Source: Guptibacillus hwajinpoensis
GTDB taxonomy: Bacteria > Bacillota > Bacilli > Bacillales > Guptibacillaceae
Assembly: GCF_020524165.1 (NCBI RefSeq)
Contig: NZ_JAIVKU010000006.1
Span: 1-64,000 of the forward strand
Length of the DNA: 64,000 nucleotides
Reading direction: 5' to 3'
The position numbers were made by a program, and so were the translations under genes. Of the stretch, positions 8,052-15,930 are shown one piece after another (the first letter of the stretch is position 1; each line of letters opens with the position of its first letter). Under the pieces are notes generated by a model. That model was not told the DNA's origin, made no database searches, and saw nothing but the letters and a program-made list of their open reading frames with translations.

Positions 8052-8681
8052 ATGAACAGCTTTTTGTCAAAAAGCCTAATTTACGTAGCAGGATTATTTA
8101 CCCTTGCCTTTGGAGTAGTATTGTTAATCAACGCTGATGTTGGAATTGCTCCCTGGGATGCTCTCTATGTTGCTCTTTCAGATCAAATTGGATTTACAGT
8201 TGGGTCTTGGGTATTTATAGTAGGCGGTATCTTAATTTTCATTAATAGTCTCATTATGATGAGGAAACCTAACCTGGCTGGTTTTATTCCAATTATTTTA
8301 CTAGGGCTGTTTGTAGATTTACTGAATTTGAAAGTATTAGCTTTTATAGATGTAAATGGAATCGTTCCCAGATGGATTTTATTTCTTGTAGGTTTGGTCA
8401 TCATGGGACTTGGAATTGCTGTATATTTATTTGCTTCACTTGCATCTATACCAAATGATGAATTAATGCTTGCTCTTACTGAACGAACAGGATGGAGTAT
8501 CGGCGTAACCAAGACGCTAACGGAAGTTCTTGCATTTGTTTTAGCTTTTCTTCTCGGTGGACCCATTGGTGCAGGTACGTTTGTTGAAGTCCTTTTACTC
8601 GGCTTCCTCGTCGGATGGTTTGATAAACTTCTTAAGAAAATAAAACATTCATCAACTGAACCAGCGTTTAACCATTCTTGA
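8052..8681 (+). CDS. YczE/YyaS/YitT family membrane protein
   Basis: A 209-residue integral membrane protein with about five hydrophobic segments. The family motif INADVGIAPWDALYVALS follows the first helix, and a second half carries SIPNDELMLALTERTGWSIG, an internal echo of the first. In B. subtilis, YczE affects surfactin/bacillaene production, but for this subfamily the substrate and role are unknown. The start is ATG 8052 because AGAGGAG lies 8 bases upstream. A GTG three codons earlier is weaker. It stands alone between a terminator and the yhbB-like gene. Confidence 0.85.
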   Translation: MNSFLSKSLIYVAGLFTLAFGVVLLINADVGIAPWDALYVALSDQIGFTVGSWVFIVGGILIFINSLIMMRKPNLAGFIPIILLGLFVDLLNLKVLAFIDVNGIVPRWILFLVGLVIMGLGIAVYLFASLASIPNDELMLALTERTGWSIGVTKTLTEVLAFVLAFLLGGPIGAGTFVEVLLLGFLVGWFDKLLKKIKHSSTEPAFNHS

Positions 8682-8736
8682 TTCCGTGTCATGTGTTGGT
8701 TTCTCCTATCATAAATTGCGATGAGGGGGGACGCAT

Positions 8737-9624
8737 ATGGGGTGGGGACGGCAGTTGAAATCTTTTTGGGAAGATCAGGCGATTAGCTTAATAAATGGTA
8801 CGGAGTTCGCTAGATTAGGAATACGTCCATCATCAGAAGAAGAAGCAGTGGCCCGCTATTTGCAACAGTGTCACGATAGAGGAGCTTCGGTTATTCGGAT
8901 AAAAAACAAAGGAATTCTTCTGAGCAAAAAAGGATTTTCAACAAATCAAGTGTATGATTACCTTCTACACCAACAATTTTTGATAAAACAAGGAATGAAG
9001 CTATATCAAGAAGAACGAATTGAAAAGAGATTTGCCAAAATAACTGAGGGTGATCTTATTCTAGACTGTTCGGTAGAGATAGAGGGAGATCAGCCTCAAG
9101 CGATAGAGAGGGAAGGGGACGACCGTATTCGAATGAAAGGTTCCTATTACGATCGATTATCTGCCCTTAAGTATGCAGAACGCTGGTGGGACGATTATAA
9201 CCCTGCATTTCACTCATTTGATGTTGATTGTACGAACTATATTTCACAATGTCTCCATGCCGGAAAAGCACCAATGCGTGGATATCCTGATCGAACAACG
9301 GGATGGTGGATGAAGGGGAGTAGCTGGAGCTATTCGTGGACAGTGGCTCATGCGCTTCGTTGGCATTTAAGTGGATCGAAGACGGGTTTGCGCGCTCGTG
9401 AAGTGGCGAATCCTGATGATCTGGTTCCAGGAGATATTATTTGCTATGATTTTGATGGAGATGGGCACTGGCAGCATACTACGTTCGTCGTCGATAATGA
9501 TGAAAAGGGTTATCCTCTTGTAAATGCTCATACGACAAATAGCAGAATGCGTTATTGGGCTTATGAAGATTCTACCGCATGGACACCAGATATTAAGTAT
9601 AAGTTTTTTCATATTGAAGATTAG
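8737..9624 (+). CDS. yhbB: putative amidase-domain protein (YhbB-like)
   Basis: 295 residues with a C-terminal 'putative amidase' domain (amidase_6), an NlpC/P60-like fold expected to act on peptide or cell-wall amide bonds. The catalytic-type Cys is in FDVDCTNYISQCLHAG (near residue 165), and the His is in DGHWQHTTFVVDN (near 245). The characteristic tryptophans (WWDDYN, GWWMKGSSWSYSW) lie between them. The N-terminal 130 residues are family-specific. No signal peptide is seen, so either it acts inside the mother cell or it is exported by another route. The start is ATG 8737 behind GAGGGGGG. The order queG-yhbB-trmL matches B. subtilis yhbA-yhbB-cspR, with two genes inserted. Confidence 0.85.
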   Translation: MGWGRQLKSFWEDQAISLINGTEFARLGIRPSSEEEAVARYLQQCHDRGASVIRIKNKGILLSKKGFSTNQVYDYLLHQQFLIKQGMKLYQEERIEKRFAKITEGDLILDCSVEIEGDQPQAIEREGDDRIRMKGSYYDRLSALKYAERWWDDYNPAFHSFDVDCTNYISQCLHAGKAPMRGYPDRTTGWWMKGSSWSYSWTVAHALRWHLSGSKTGLRAREVANPDDLVPGDIICYDFDGDGHWQHTTFVVDNDEKGYPLVNAHTTNSRMRYWAYEDSTAWTPDIKYKFFHIED

Positions 9625-9688
9625 CGAATGTCTCTTCCACTAATAAACATGCTATAATAGAAATGTTTTGAAGTGGAGGTGAATGAAG

Positions 9689-10162
9689 ATGTCTTTAAAT
9701 GTCGTCCTTTTTCAGCCTGAAATACCGGCGAATACAGGGAATATTGCACGTACCTGTGCAGCAACGAATACAAGTTTGCATTTAATTCGTCCACTGGGCT
9801 TTTCAACAGATGATAAAATGTTGAAGCGTGCTGGGTTGGATTACTGGCAATATGCTGACGTTCATTATTATGATTCTCTTGATGAGTTTTTCGATAAAAA
9901 TCAGGGTGGAGAATATTACTATATTACGAAATATGGTACAAACACACATACTGATTTCGATTATTCTGATCAAGGTAAGAATACGTATTTTGTTTTCGGA
10001 AGAGAAACGAATGGTTTGCCAGATGAATTAATTGAGAATAATAAAGAACGTTGTCTTCGTCTACCGATGACTGATCACGTTCGCGCTCTTAACCTTTCAA
10101 ATACAGCTGCTATTATGGTATATGAAGCGTTGAGACAGCAAAATTACCCTGGGATGAAATAA
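9689..10162 (+). CDS. trmL: tRNA (cytidine/uridine-34 2'-O) methyltransferase TrmL
   Basis: A 157-residue SPOUT-class methyltransferase (B. subtilis CspR) that methylates the wobble ribose of tRNA-Leu species, using S-adenosylmethionine. Motifs: PEIPANTGNIARTCAATN at the N-terminus, FGRETNGLPDELI in the knot region, and LPMTDHVRALNLSNTAAIMVYEALRQ at the C-terminal SAM-binding knot. ATG 9689 is preferred because GGAGG stands 9 bases upstream. The ATG at 9683 is too close. Both of its usual targets, tRNA-Leu CAA and UAA, are encoded in the tRNA cluster of this window. It ends in a clear terminator. Confidence 0.95.
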   Translation: MSLNVVLFQPEIPANTGNIARTCAATNTSLHLIRPLGFSTDDKMLKRAGLDYWQYADVHYYDSLDEFFDKNQGGEYYYITKYGTNTHTDFDYSDQGKNTYFVFGRETNGLPDELIENNKERCLRLPMTDHVRALNLSNTAAIMVYEALRQQNYPGMK

Positions 10163-10164
10163 AA

Positions 10165-10206
10165 AAGAACGACTGCAGCAAAGAGCTGTAAGTCGTTCTT
10201 TTTTTT
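10165..10206 (+). terminator. terminator after trmL
   Basis: AAGAACGACT...CAGC pairs with GCTG...AGTCGTTCTT, then a run of eight T. It lies just ahead of the structured repeat array. Confidence 0.9.
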
Positions 10207-10239
10207 GATAGAGGTTTAAAACAGAATTTAAATTTAGAG

Positions 10240-10286
10240 TTCCAATATCTCCGTTTCTAAACGCTCGTCTCCGCTTTTTGTGAGAT
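10240..10286 (+). repeat. partial copy (3' half) of the 119-bp structured element
   Basis: The stretch GAGTTCCAATATCTCCGTTT and what follows, to CGTCTCCGCTTTT, is the same as the 3' half of the full copy at 30670-30789. The 5' half is missing. It abuts the first full copy of the array. Confidence 0.8.
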
Positions 10287-10762
10287 CCAGCTGCAGTGGG
10301 CAGACACTCGGTCACTTCACCTTTTCATCCGAACACAAAGACCGTGTTCAAATGAAAAGGCTCCAGTGCCTGCCGTGTCTAACCGCCCACTTTCGCTTTT
10401 CTTGTCCAACTGCAGTGGCCAGGTCCTCGATCGCTTCACCCTTCAATCCGAACACAAAGACCGTGTTCATATTGAAGGGCTCCAGCGCTTATCGGACCTA
10501 ACCGGCCACTTCCGCTTTTCTTGTCCAGCTGCAGTGGCCAGGTCCTCGATCGCTTCACCCTTCAATCCGAACACAAAGACCGTGTTCATATTGAAGGGCT
10601 CCAGCGCGTGTCGGACCTAACCGCCCACTTCCGCTTTTCTTGTCCAGCTGCAGTGGCCAGGTCCTCGATCGCTTCACCCTTCAATCCGAACACAAAGACC
10701 GTGTTCATATTGAAGGGCTCCAGCGCGTGTCGGACCTAACCGGCCACTTCCGCTTTTCTTTT
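10287..10762 (+). repeat. four tandem 119-bp structured elements
   Basis: Copies begin with CCAGCTGCAGTGG (CCAACTGCAGTGG in copy 2) at 10287, 10406, 10525 and 10644, an exact period of 119. Each can fold into a long hairpin of four helices. In copy 1 these are AGTGGGC (295-301)/GCCCACT (385-391); AGACAC (302-307)/GTGTCT (375-380); CACT/AGTG; and CTTTTCAT + GAACAC (321-336)/GTGTTC + ATGAAAAG (344-359). Copies 2-4 are nearly identical to each other. They differ from copy 1 by paired changes: AGGTCC/GGACCT, CGCT/AGCG, CCTTCAAT/ATTGAAGG. Each copy ends in CGCTTTTCTT. No transposase or reading frame is associated. Confidence 0.95.
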
Positions 10763-10866
10763 TACCGACTACCTTTTTTGGTTTTGCTTGGTCGGTCGTT
10801 GTAGCCAGCTGTGAAGATTGCTGCTAGGAATGCCAGGATTACTACTAAAATACCCAGGAAACTCAT
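10762..10866 (-). CDS. 34-residue single-span membrane peptide
   Basis: Reading from ATG 10866 (complement) to TAA at 10762-10764 gives 34 residues. One hydrophobic helix (MSFLGILVVILAFLAAIFTA) is followed by a positively charged tail (GYNDRPSKTKKGSR). A strong GAGGAGG stands 8 bases before the ATG, so translation is likely. The layout, an outside or short N-terminus, one span and a basic tail, is that of small Bacillus sporulation or stress membrane peptides, but I recognise no family. Its stop codon touches the end of the fourth structured repeat, so its transcript would run antisense into the repeat array. Confidence 0.65.
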   Translation of the reverse strand: MSFLGILVVILAFLAAIFTAGYNDRPSKTKKGSR

Positions 10867-11039
10867 GGTCTCATCCTCCTCAGGTAAAATTGTGTCCAAA
10901 TCTATCTCTCATTATAAACCATGTGCGGTATGGTGTGAATGTTTTGGAGGGGATTTCTGGTTTTGAGGGTGGTTTGAATTGGAAAAAAATGCAGTTATTC
11001 GATAAGATAGAGCTAGAAAGATAAAGGAGGTATTGTATC

Positions 11040-11345
11040 ATGTATGTTGTTATGAATGAGTTAAAGGTACCCGATGAAGCTAAGGACATGATGAAACAAC
11101 GTTTTGGGAAGAGCGCGGAAAGTATGAAGAATGTAGAAGGTTGCTTGGAGTTCATGTTTCTTGAGCAATCAGCTGAAAATGGAAAGTTAATTGTATTCAC
11201 GAAATGGGAAAATGAAGAGGCTTACCAGAAATGGTTGCATTCTGAGTCCTTTAAGAATGCCCATAAAGAAAAGCGTGATTCCAAAGAAAAATCGCCAGCT
11301 TCAGGTAACGAGCTAAGTGAATTTACTGTTGTCTATCATACGTAA
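11040..11345 (+). CDS. antibiotic biosynthesis monooxygenase / HmoA-like heme-degrading protein
   Basis: A 101-residue ABM-fold protein. The pattern YVVMNELKVPDEAKDMMKQRF, FMFLEQSAENGKLIVFTKWENEEAYQKWLHSES and FKNAHKE resembles HmoA/HmoB and IsdG-type heme monooxygenases. Asn7, the Trp residues and the His in KNAHKE stand where heme-contacting residues are expected. These enzymes open heme to release iron. Plain ABM proteins of unknown substrate look similar, so the heme role is only likely. Start ATG 11040 is behind AAAGGAGG. It is monocistronic with its own terminator. Confidence 0.8.
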   Translation: MYVVMNELKVPDEAKDMMKQRFGKSAESMKNVEGCLEFMFLEQSAENGKLIVFTKWENEEAYQKWLHSESFKNAHKEKRDSKEKSPASGNELSEFTVVYHT

Positions 11346-11349
11346 CACC

Positions 11350-11375
11350 GAGAGCCGGACGATCCGGCTCTTTTT
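11350..11375 (+). terminator. terminator after the HmoA-like gene
   Basis: GAGCCGG/CCGGCTC stem with a 5-base loop, then five T. Confidence 0.88.
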
Positions 11376-11501
11376 GTTTGTATTATAAAGGCTATTGGTC
11401 CCTGTCCTTGTTGTTTTGTTGGAAAAGAAAGCCGAATGTTATAGGACATCCCTGCATAACATGTATTAAATCCGATGAATCAAACTTGGAGGGGGCTCGT
11501 A

Positions 11502-13397
11502 ATGGATATCTTACGTAAAATCCAGCAGCATCGAGAAGATGAAAGGCGGCTGAAGTGGGAAGGAACCTTCAGCGAGTATTTAGACATTATCCGGGAACGA
11601 CCTGAAGTAGCGCAGTCAGCTCATTCACGTGTTTATAATATGATAAAAGATGCAGGGATCGAAGAAGTTGATGGGAAACGAAGCTATTCTTTTTTCTCAG
11701 AAGAACTGTATGGTCTCGAGGAAGCCATTGAACGTCTTGTCGAAGAATATTTTCATCCAGCTGCAAAGCGATTAGATGTTCGAAAACGAATCCTCTTATT
11801 GATGGGGCCAGTTAGTGGTGGTAAATCAACGCTAGTCACTGTATTAAAAAGAGGTTTGGAAAAGTATTCACATGAAGATTCAGGGGCCGTTTATGCGATT
11901 AAAGGGTGTCCAATGCATGAAGATCCACTTCATTTGATTCCACATCATTTAAGAGATGAGTTCCATGATGAGTATGGAATCCGAATTGAAGGAAGTCTTT
12001 CTCCCCTTAATGTCATGCGTCTTGAGCAGGAGTATGGTGGTCGCATTGAAGATGTGATGATTGAACGCATTTTCTTTAACGAGGATAAGCGGACAGGTAT
12101 CGGTACCTTTAGTCCTTCCGATCCTAAGTCTCAGGATATTGCAGACTTAACAGGTAGCATTGACTTTTCAACAATTGCTGAGTTTGGATCTGAGTCTGAT
12201 CCGAGAGCTTATCGGTTTGATGGGGAGTTAAATAAAGCAAATCGCGGGATGATGGAGTTTCAGGAAATGTTAAAGTGTGATGAGAAGTTTCTATGGCATT
12301 TGCTTTCACTCACCCAAGAAGGGAATTTCAAAGCTGGTCGTTTTGCTTTAATTTCAGCTGATGAACTTGTTGTAGCGCACACGAATGAAGCGGAGTACCG
12401 CTCGTTTATTGCAAACAAAAAGAATGAGGCTCTTCACTCTCGTATTATTGTCATGCCTGTTCCGTATAACTTGAAGGTTAGTCAGGAAGAACGCATTTAT
12501 GAGAAAATGATTCGTGAAAGCGATGTGGCAGACGTTCATATTGCTCCACATGCACTTAGGGTAGCGGCGATCTTCTCGATCCTCACAAGATTAAAAGATA
12601 CAAATCGCCAGGGCGTTGATCTTGTTAAGAAAATGCGTTTGTATGATGGGGAGATTGTGGAAGGATTCAATCAGGTCGATGTGGATGAGCTTCATAAAGA
12701 GCATTCGGACGAAGGGATGAGCGGAATTGATCCGCGGTATGTCATTAACCGGATTTCATCGACCATTATACGAAAAGAAGTACCGTCCATTAATGCCCTA
12801 GATGTCCTTCGTTCATTGAAGGATGGACTAGATCAGCATGCTTCGATTTCGAAAGAAGACAAAGAGCGTTATATGAATTTCATCTCGATCGCTCGAAAAG
12901 AATATGATGAAATTGCGAAGAAAGAAGTGCAGAAAGCTTTTGTGTACTCCTATGAAGAAAGTGCGAAGACGTTGATGGATAATTATCTTGATAATGTAGA
13001 AGCATACTGTAATAAAAATAAGTTGCGTGATCCGTTGACTGGTGAAGAAATGAGTCCAGATGACAAACTTATGCGTTCAATTGAAGAACAAATCGGAATT
13101 TCTGAAAATGCTAAAAAAGCATTCCGTGAAGAGATCTTAATCCGAATCTCTGCTTATGCTAGGAAAGGAAAGAAATTCGATTACAATTCTCATGAGCGTT
13201 TAAGAGAAGCAATTCAGAAGAAATTGTTCGCAGATTTAAAAGATGTTGTGAAAATTACGACATCTTCAAAAACACCAAATGAAAATCAACTCAAAAAAAT
13301 CAATGAGGTTATTGCTCGTCTCATCGATGAACATGGCTATAATTCCATTTCAGCTAATGAGCTGCTTCGTTATGTTGGAAGTCTCCTAAACAGATAA
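11502..13397 (+). CDS. prkA: serine protein kinase PrkA
   Basis: 631 residues, the same length as B. subtilis PrkA. It has an AAA+-type N-terminal region with Walker A GPVSGGKST at 102-110, and a C-terminal PrkA kinase-like domain. In Bacillus it is made in the mother cell and is needed for normal sporulation. Recent work describes AAA/Lon-like protease behaviour as well as kinase activity. Start ATG 11502 is behind GGAGGGGG. In B. subtilis yhbH follows directly. Here a signal peptidase and a small gene come between. It ends in its own terminator. Confidence 0.96.
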   Translation: MDILRKIQQHREDERRLKWEGTFSEYLDIIRERPEVAQSAHSRVYNMIKDAGIEEVDGKRSYSFFSEELYGLEEAIERLVEEYFHPAAKRLDVRKRILLLMGPVSGGKSTLVTVLKRGLEKYSHEDSGAVYAIKGCPMHEDPLHLIPHHLRDEFHDEYGIRIEGSLSPLNVMRLEQEYGGRIEDVMIERIFFNEDKRTGIGTFSPSDPKSQDIADLTGSIDFSTIAEFGSESDPRAYRFDGELNKANRGMMEFQEMLKCDEKFLWHLLSLTQEGNFKAGRFALISADELVVAHTNEAEYRSFIANKKNEALHSRIIVMPVPYNLKVSQEERIYEKMIRESDVADVHIAPHALRVAAIFSILTRLKDTNRQGVDLVKKMRLYDGEIVEGFNQVDVDELHKEHSDEGMSGIDPRYVINRISSTIIRKEVPSINALDVLRSLKDGLDQHASISKEDKERYMNFISIARKEYDEIAKKEVQKAFVYSYEESAKTLMDNYLDNVEAYCNKNKLRDPLTGEEMSPDDKLMRSIEEQIGISENAKKAFREEILIRISAYARKGKKFDYNSHERLREAIQKKLFADLKDVVKITTSSKTPNENQLKKINEVIARLIDEHGYNSISANELLRYVGSLLNR

Positions 13398-13403
13398 CAT
13401 TCA

Positions 13404-13436
13404 AAAAAGCATACCTCTACAGGGGGTATGCTTTTT
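13404..13436 (+). terminator. terminator after prkA
   Basis: AAAAAGCATACC pairs with GGTATGCTTTTT, followed by a T run. Confidence 0.9.
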
Positions 13437-13554
13437 GGGATGTTTGAATGTGCAATTCGTTTTGTTTGCAATCGCTTACAGGGACAGGTGTGCTTGTGCG
13501 AGCTTATTAGGAGTGATAGATTAGACGTAAAGACGTATTGAAAAGAGGTTTGAG

Positions 13555-14112
13555 ATGAAGAAGGAACGCAATCCGCTTTGGGAGTGGATAAAGGCTTTTT
13601 CAATAGCTGTCGTCCTTGCGATTGTTATTCGTGAATTTCTCATAACGAATTATGTGGTGCATGGTGAATCAATGATGCCAACGATTCAAGACGGGAATCG
13701 TTTAATAATTAATAAAATTGGTTATGAAGTATCTGAACCTGATCGGTTTGATCTTGTGGTATTTCATGCAAATGAACAAGAAGATTACATTAAGAGAGTT
13801 ATTGGACTTCCAGGGGATACGATTGAATACAAAAATGATGATCTCTATGTGAATGGTAAGAAGATGAGCGAACCTTATCTTGAACGGTATAAAGAGGATA
13901 TTTTTAACGGCAATTTAACGGAAAATTTTAATCTTGAAGATAAGACAGGCAAGATGAAAGTACCGGAGGGCTATTTATTTTTAATGGGTGATAACCGTAG
14001 GCATAGTTATGATAGTCGCCATATTGGTTTCGTTCCCATGGAGCAAGTAGTCGGAGAAGTAAACCTTCGTTACTGGCCGCTTGAAAAATTTGACTTCACG
14101 TTTGAAAAATAA
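13555..14112 (+). CDS. lepB: signal peptidase I
   Basis: A 185-residue type I (S26) signal peptidase that removes signal peptides from secreted proteins at the outer membrane face. One N-terminal membrane anchor spans roughly residues 12-31. Catalytic Ser39 is in GESMMPTI, Lys80 in DYIKRVIGLPGD, and box E is GDNRRHSYDSRHIG. The start ATG 13555 follows AAGAGG. The gene sits between prkA and yhbH, which is not the arrangement I know from B. subtilis. It may supply a sporulation- or condition-specific peptidase, but the sequence does not show this. Confidence 0.94.
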   Translation: MKKERNPLWEWIKAFSIAVVLAIVIREFLITNYVVHGESMMPTIQDGNRLIINKIGYEVSEPDRFDLVVFHANEQEDYIKRVIGLPGDTIEYKNDDLYVNGKKMSEPYLERYKEDIFNGNLTENFNLEDKTGKMKVPEGYLFLMGDNRRHSYDSRHIGFVPMEQVVGEVNLRYWPLEKFDFTFEK

Positions 14113-14172
14113 TCCGAAAATAGGTTAATAATGGATGAGATCTGGGTACGTTGATAAATGAGGTGATGCATG

Positions 14173-14340
14173 ATGGCAGACCGAAAAGATAAACCTGAAA
14201 ATAGCTCAATGGCAATGGATGAACAGGAAATGCAGGATCTTGGTAAAGAAATGGAAGAGCTGGAGACAAATGATGAACTAAAGAAAAAAGGTCGACGCCC
14301 AGACCCTGTACAGCATGAAGAGAAAAATGAGAAACAATAA
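14173..14340 (+). CDS. small acidic hypothetical protein
   Basis: A 55-residue, highly charged protein starting MADRKDKPENSSMAMDEQEM, with no hydrophobic stretch and a Glu/Lys-rich helical pattern. GAGGTG stands 7 bases before the ATG at 14173. An ATG one codon earlier is also possible. Homologues in Bacillus genomes are sometimes mislabelled as 'multidrug ABC transporter ATPase', but nothing here supports that. It has its own terminator directly after the stop. Confidence 0.7.
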   Translation: MADRKDKPENSSMAMDEQEMQDLGKEMEELETNDELKKKGRRPDPVQHEEKNEKQ

Positions 14341-14365
14341 CTCCCAACTGGGGGTTATTTTTTTT
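14339..14365 (+). terminator. terminator after the small acidic protein gene
   Basis: AACTCCC/GGGGGTT stem with loop AACT, then eight T. Confidence 0.85.
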
Positions 14366-14479
14366 GAGAAATAATCGTAGGATTAGCAAAAGAGGAAGGG
14401 AAAGCCTCCCTATTTTGTCCAATTTAAATGATAAGTTCGATAAAACGCTAATTTGTCAGAATTAATTGTCAATTATCGC

Positions 14480-14508
14480 TTGTATTTGCATAGGATAAAG
14501 TATACTAT
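14480..14508 (+). promoter_or_regulatory. candidate promoter with structured leader for yhbH
   Basis: TTGTAT (14480-14485) and TACTAT (14503-14508) with a 17-base spacer. The roughly 115-base leader holds a GCAGC/GCTGC stem (14514-14545). It also has an A/T stem AAATTTC/GAAATTT (14585-14603) followed by TATTTTTTT right before the ribosome site. As a sporulation gene, yhbH may instead use a sporulation sigma factor. Confidence 0.35.
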
Positions 14509-14629
14509 TCAACGCAGCTAGGGGATGTCCATAGTAGGATGCTGCTTTTGAACAATCATCATGAGCGATCATCGATCATTGAATAAATTTCCTATAGAAA
14601 TTTTATTTTTTTAAGGAGGGGAATAAGGC

Positions 14630-15799
14630 ATGAAAGACAAGGATTCCAACAATTTCGTCGTCTCTCAGGAGAATTGGTCCCTCCACCGAAAAGGCTATCA
14701 GGATCAACAACGCCATGCCGAAAAAGTTCAGGATGCTATCCAAAACAATCTCCCGGATCTCATCAGTGAAGAGAACATTATTCTTTCCAACGGTCGAGAT
14801 GTCATTAAAATACCAATACGATCACTTGATGAATATAAAATTCGTTATAACTATGATAAGTCAAAGCACGTTGGGCAAGGTGAAGGCGATAGCCAGGTGG
14901 GAGACGTAGTGGCACGCGATGGCTCAGGTGAAAAACAGCCTGGAGCAGGTAAGGGTGAAGGAGCCGGCGATCAACCGGGTGAAGATTATTACGAAGCAGA
15001 AGTATCGCTTGTAGAACTTCAAGATATCTTATTTAAAGAACTTGAATTGCCAAATTTACGTGAAAAAGAAACGGCAGATGTTGTGAAGAAGAAAGTGGAA
15101 TTTAACGATATTCGAAAAACAGGTCTGATGGGTAATATTGATAAGAAACGTACTATACTAACAGCGTATAAGCGAAATGCCATTAGTGGAAAACCAGCAA
15201 TTGCACCAATCTATCAAGATGATCTTCGTTTTAAAACATGGAATGAAGAAATCAAGCGTGAGTCCAAAGCAGTTGTTCTTGCAATGATGGATACAAGTGG
15301 CTCGATGGGGAAATGGGAAAAGTATATGGCTCGAAGCTTTTTCTTCTGGATGTCCCGTTTTCTTAGATCTAAATATGAAACAGTGGAAATTGAGTTTATC
15401 GCTCATCATACTGAAGCCAAAGTCGTCACAGAAGACGATTTTTTTTCAAAAGGAGAAAGCGGTGGAACGATTTGTTCATCAGCCTATCGAAAAGCGCTTG
15501 AATTAATTGATGAAAAATATTCTCCTTCTCGCTATAATATTTATCCTTTCCATTTCTCAGATGGCGATAACTTAACCTCTGACAATACAAGGTGCGTTAA
15601 ACTGGTTAACCAGATTATGAAGGTATCAAATATGTTTGGTTATGGAGAAGTAAATGCCTATAACCGCCACTCCACGTTAATGAGCGCATATAAGAATATT
15701 CACGATCCGAAATTTAGGCATTATATCTTAAAGGAGAAAAAAGACGTCTACCACGCCATGAAAAGTTTCTTTCGAAAAGAAGAAGAAGTACGTTCGTAA
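14630..15799 (+). CDS. yhbH: sporulation protein YhbH (DUF444)
   Basis: A 389-residue DUF444 protein with a von Willebrand A-like domain. The metal-site motif DTSGSM is at residues 221-226 and is completed by [13 protein letters not shown] and HFSDGDN further on. A Gly/Glu-rich flexible segment lies at about 83-118. In Bacillus it is mother-cell expressed and works in the same pathway as PrkA. The two also form a conserved gene cluster with SpoVR in many bacteria, and spoVR is in this window too. Start ATG 14630 is behind AAGGAGGGG. A terminator follows. Confidence 0.95.
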   Translation: MKDKDSNNFVVSQENWSLHRKGYQDQQRHAEKVQDAIQNNLPDLISEENIILSNGRDVIKIPIRSLDEYKIRYNYDKSKHVGQGEGDSQVGDVVARDGSGEKQPGAGKGEGAGDQPGEDYYEAEVSLVELQDILFKELELPNLREKETADVVKKKVEFNDIRKTGLMGNIDKKRTILTAYKRNAISGKPAIAPIYQDDLRFKTWNEEIKRESKAVVLAMMDTSGSMGKWEKYMARSFFFWMSRFLRSKYETVEIEFIAHHTEAKVVTEDDFFSKGESGGTICSSAYRKALELIDEKYSPSRYNIYPFHFSDGDNLTSDNTRCVKLVNQIMKVSNMFGYGEVNAYNRHSTLMSAYKNIHDPKFRHYILKEKKDVYHAMKSFFRKEEEVRS

Positions 15800-15800
15800 A

Positions 15801-15827
15801 GCTTCCCAGAAATGGGAAGTTTTTTTA
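15801..15827 (+). terminator. terminator after yhbH
   Basis: CTTCCC/GGGAAG stem followed by seven T. Confidence 0.85.
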
Positions 15828-15930
15828 TTGGTAGAAGTGTTACTGACTACCAACAACATTTCTTAGCCAAAACTTTTAGTTAAGAAGAGAAGGAGCATAC
15901 TAACGGTAAGAAAAAACAGGAGGAATGATG

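Noticed and set aside
8183-8692. Long antisense frame of 169 codons opposite the YczE-like gene
   Set aside because: It is a shadow of the membrane protein code on the other strand, has no ribosome site, and its composition fits no protein.
10280-10739. Three overlapping frames of 72-84 codons in the repeat array
   Set aside because: They are read through the 119-bp repeats and repeat themselves every period. The covarying helices explain the conservation better than coding.
10287-10762. CRISPR-like appearance of regular repeats
   Set aside because: The 119-base units are contiguous and nearly identical throughout, with no unique spacers and no cas genes nearby.
15158-15409. Antisense frame inside yhbH
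   Set aside because: Lies opposite a strongly conserved coding region and has no start signals.
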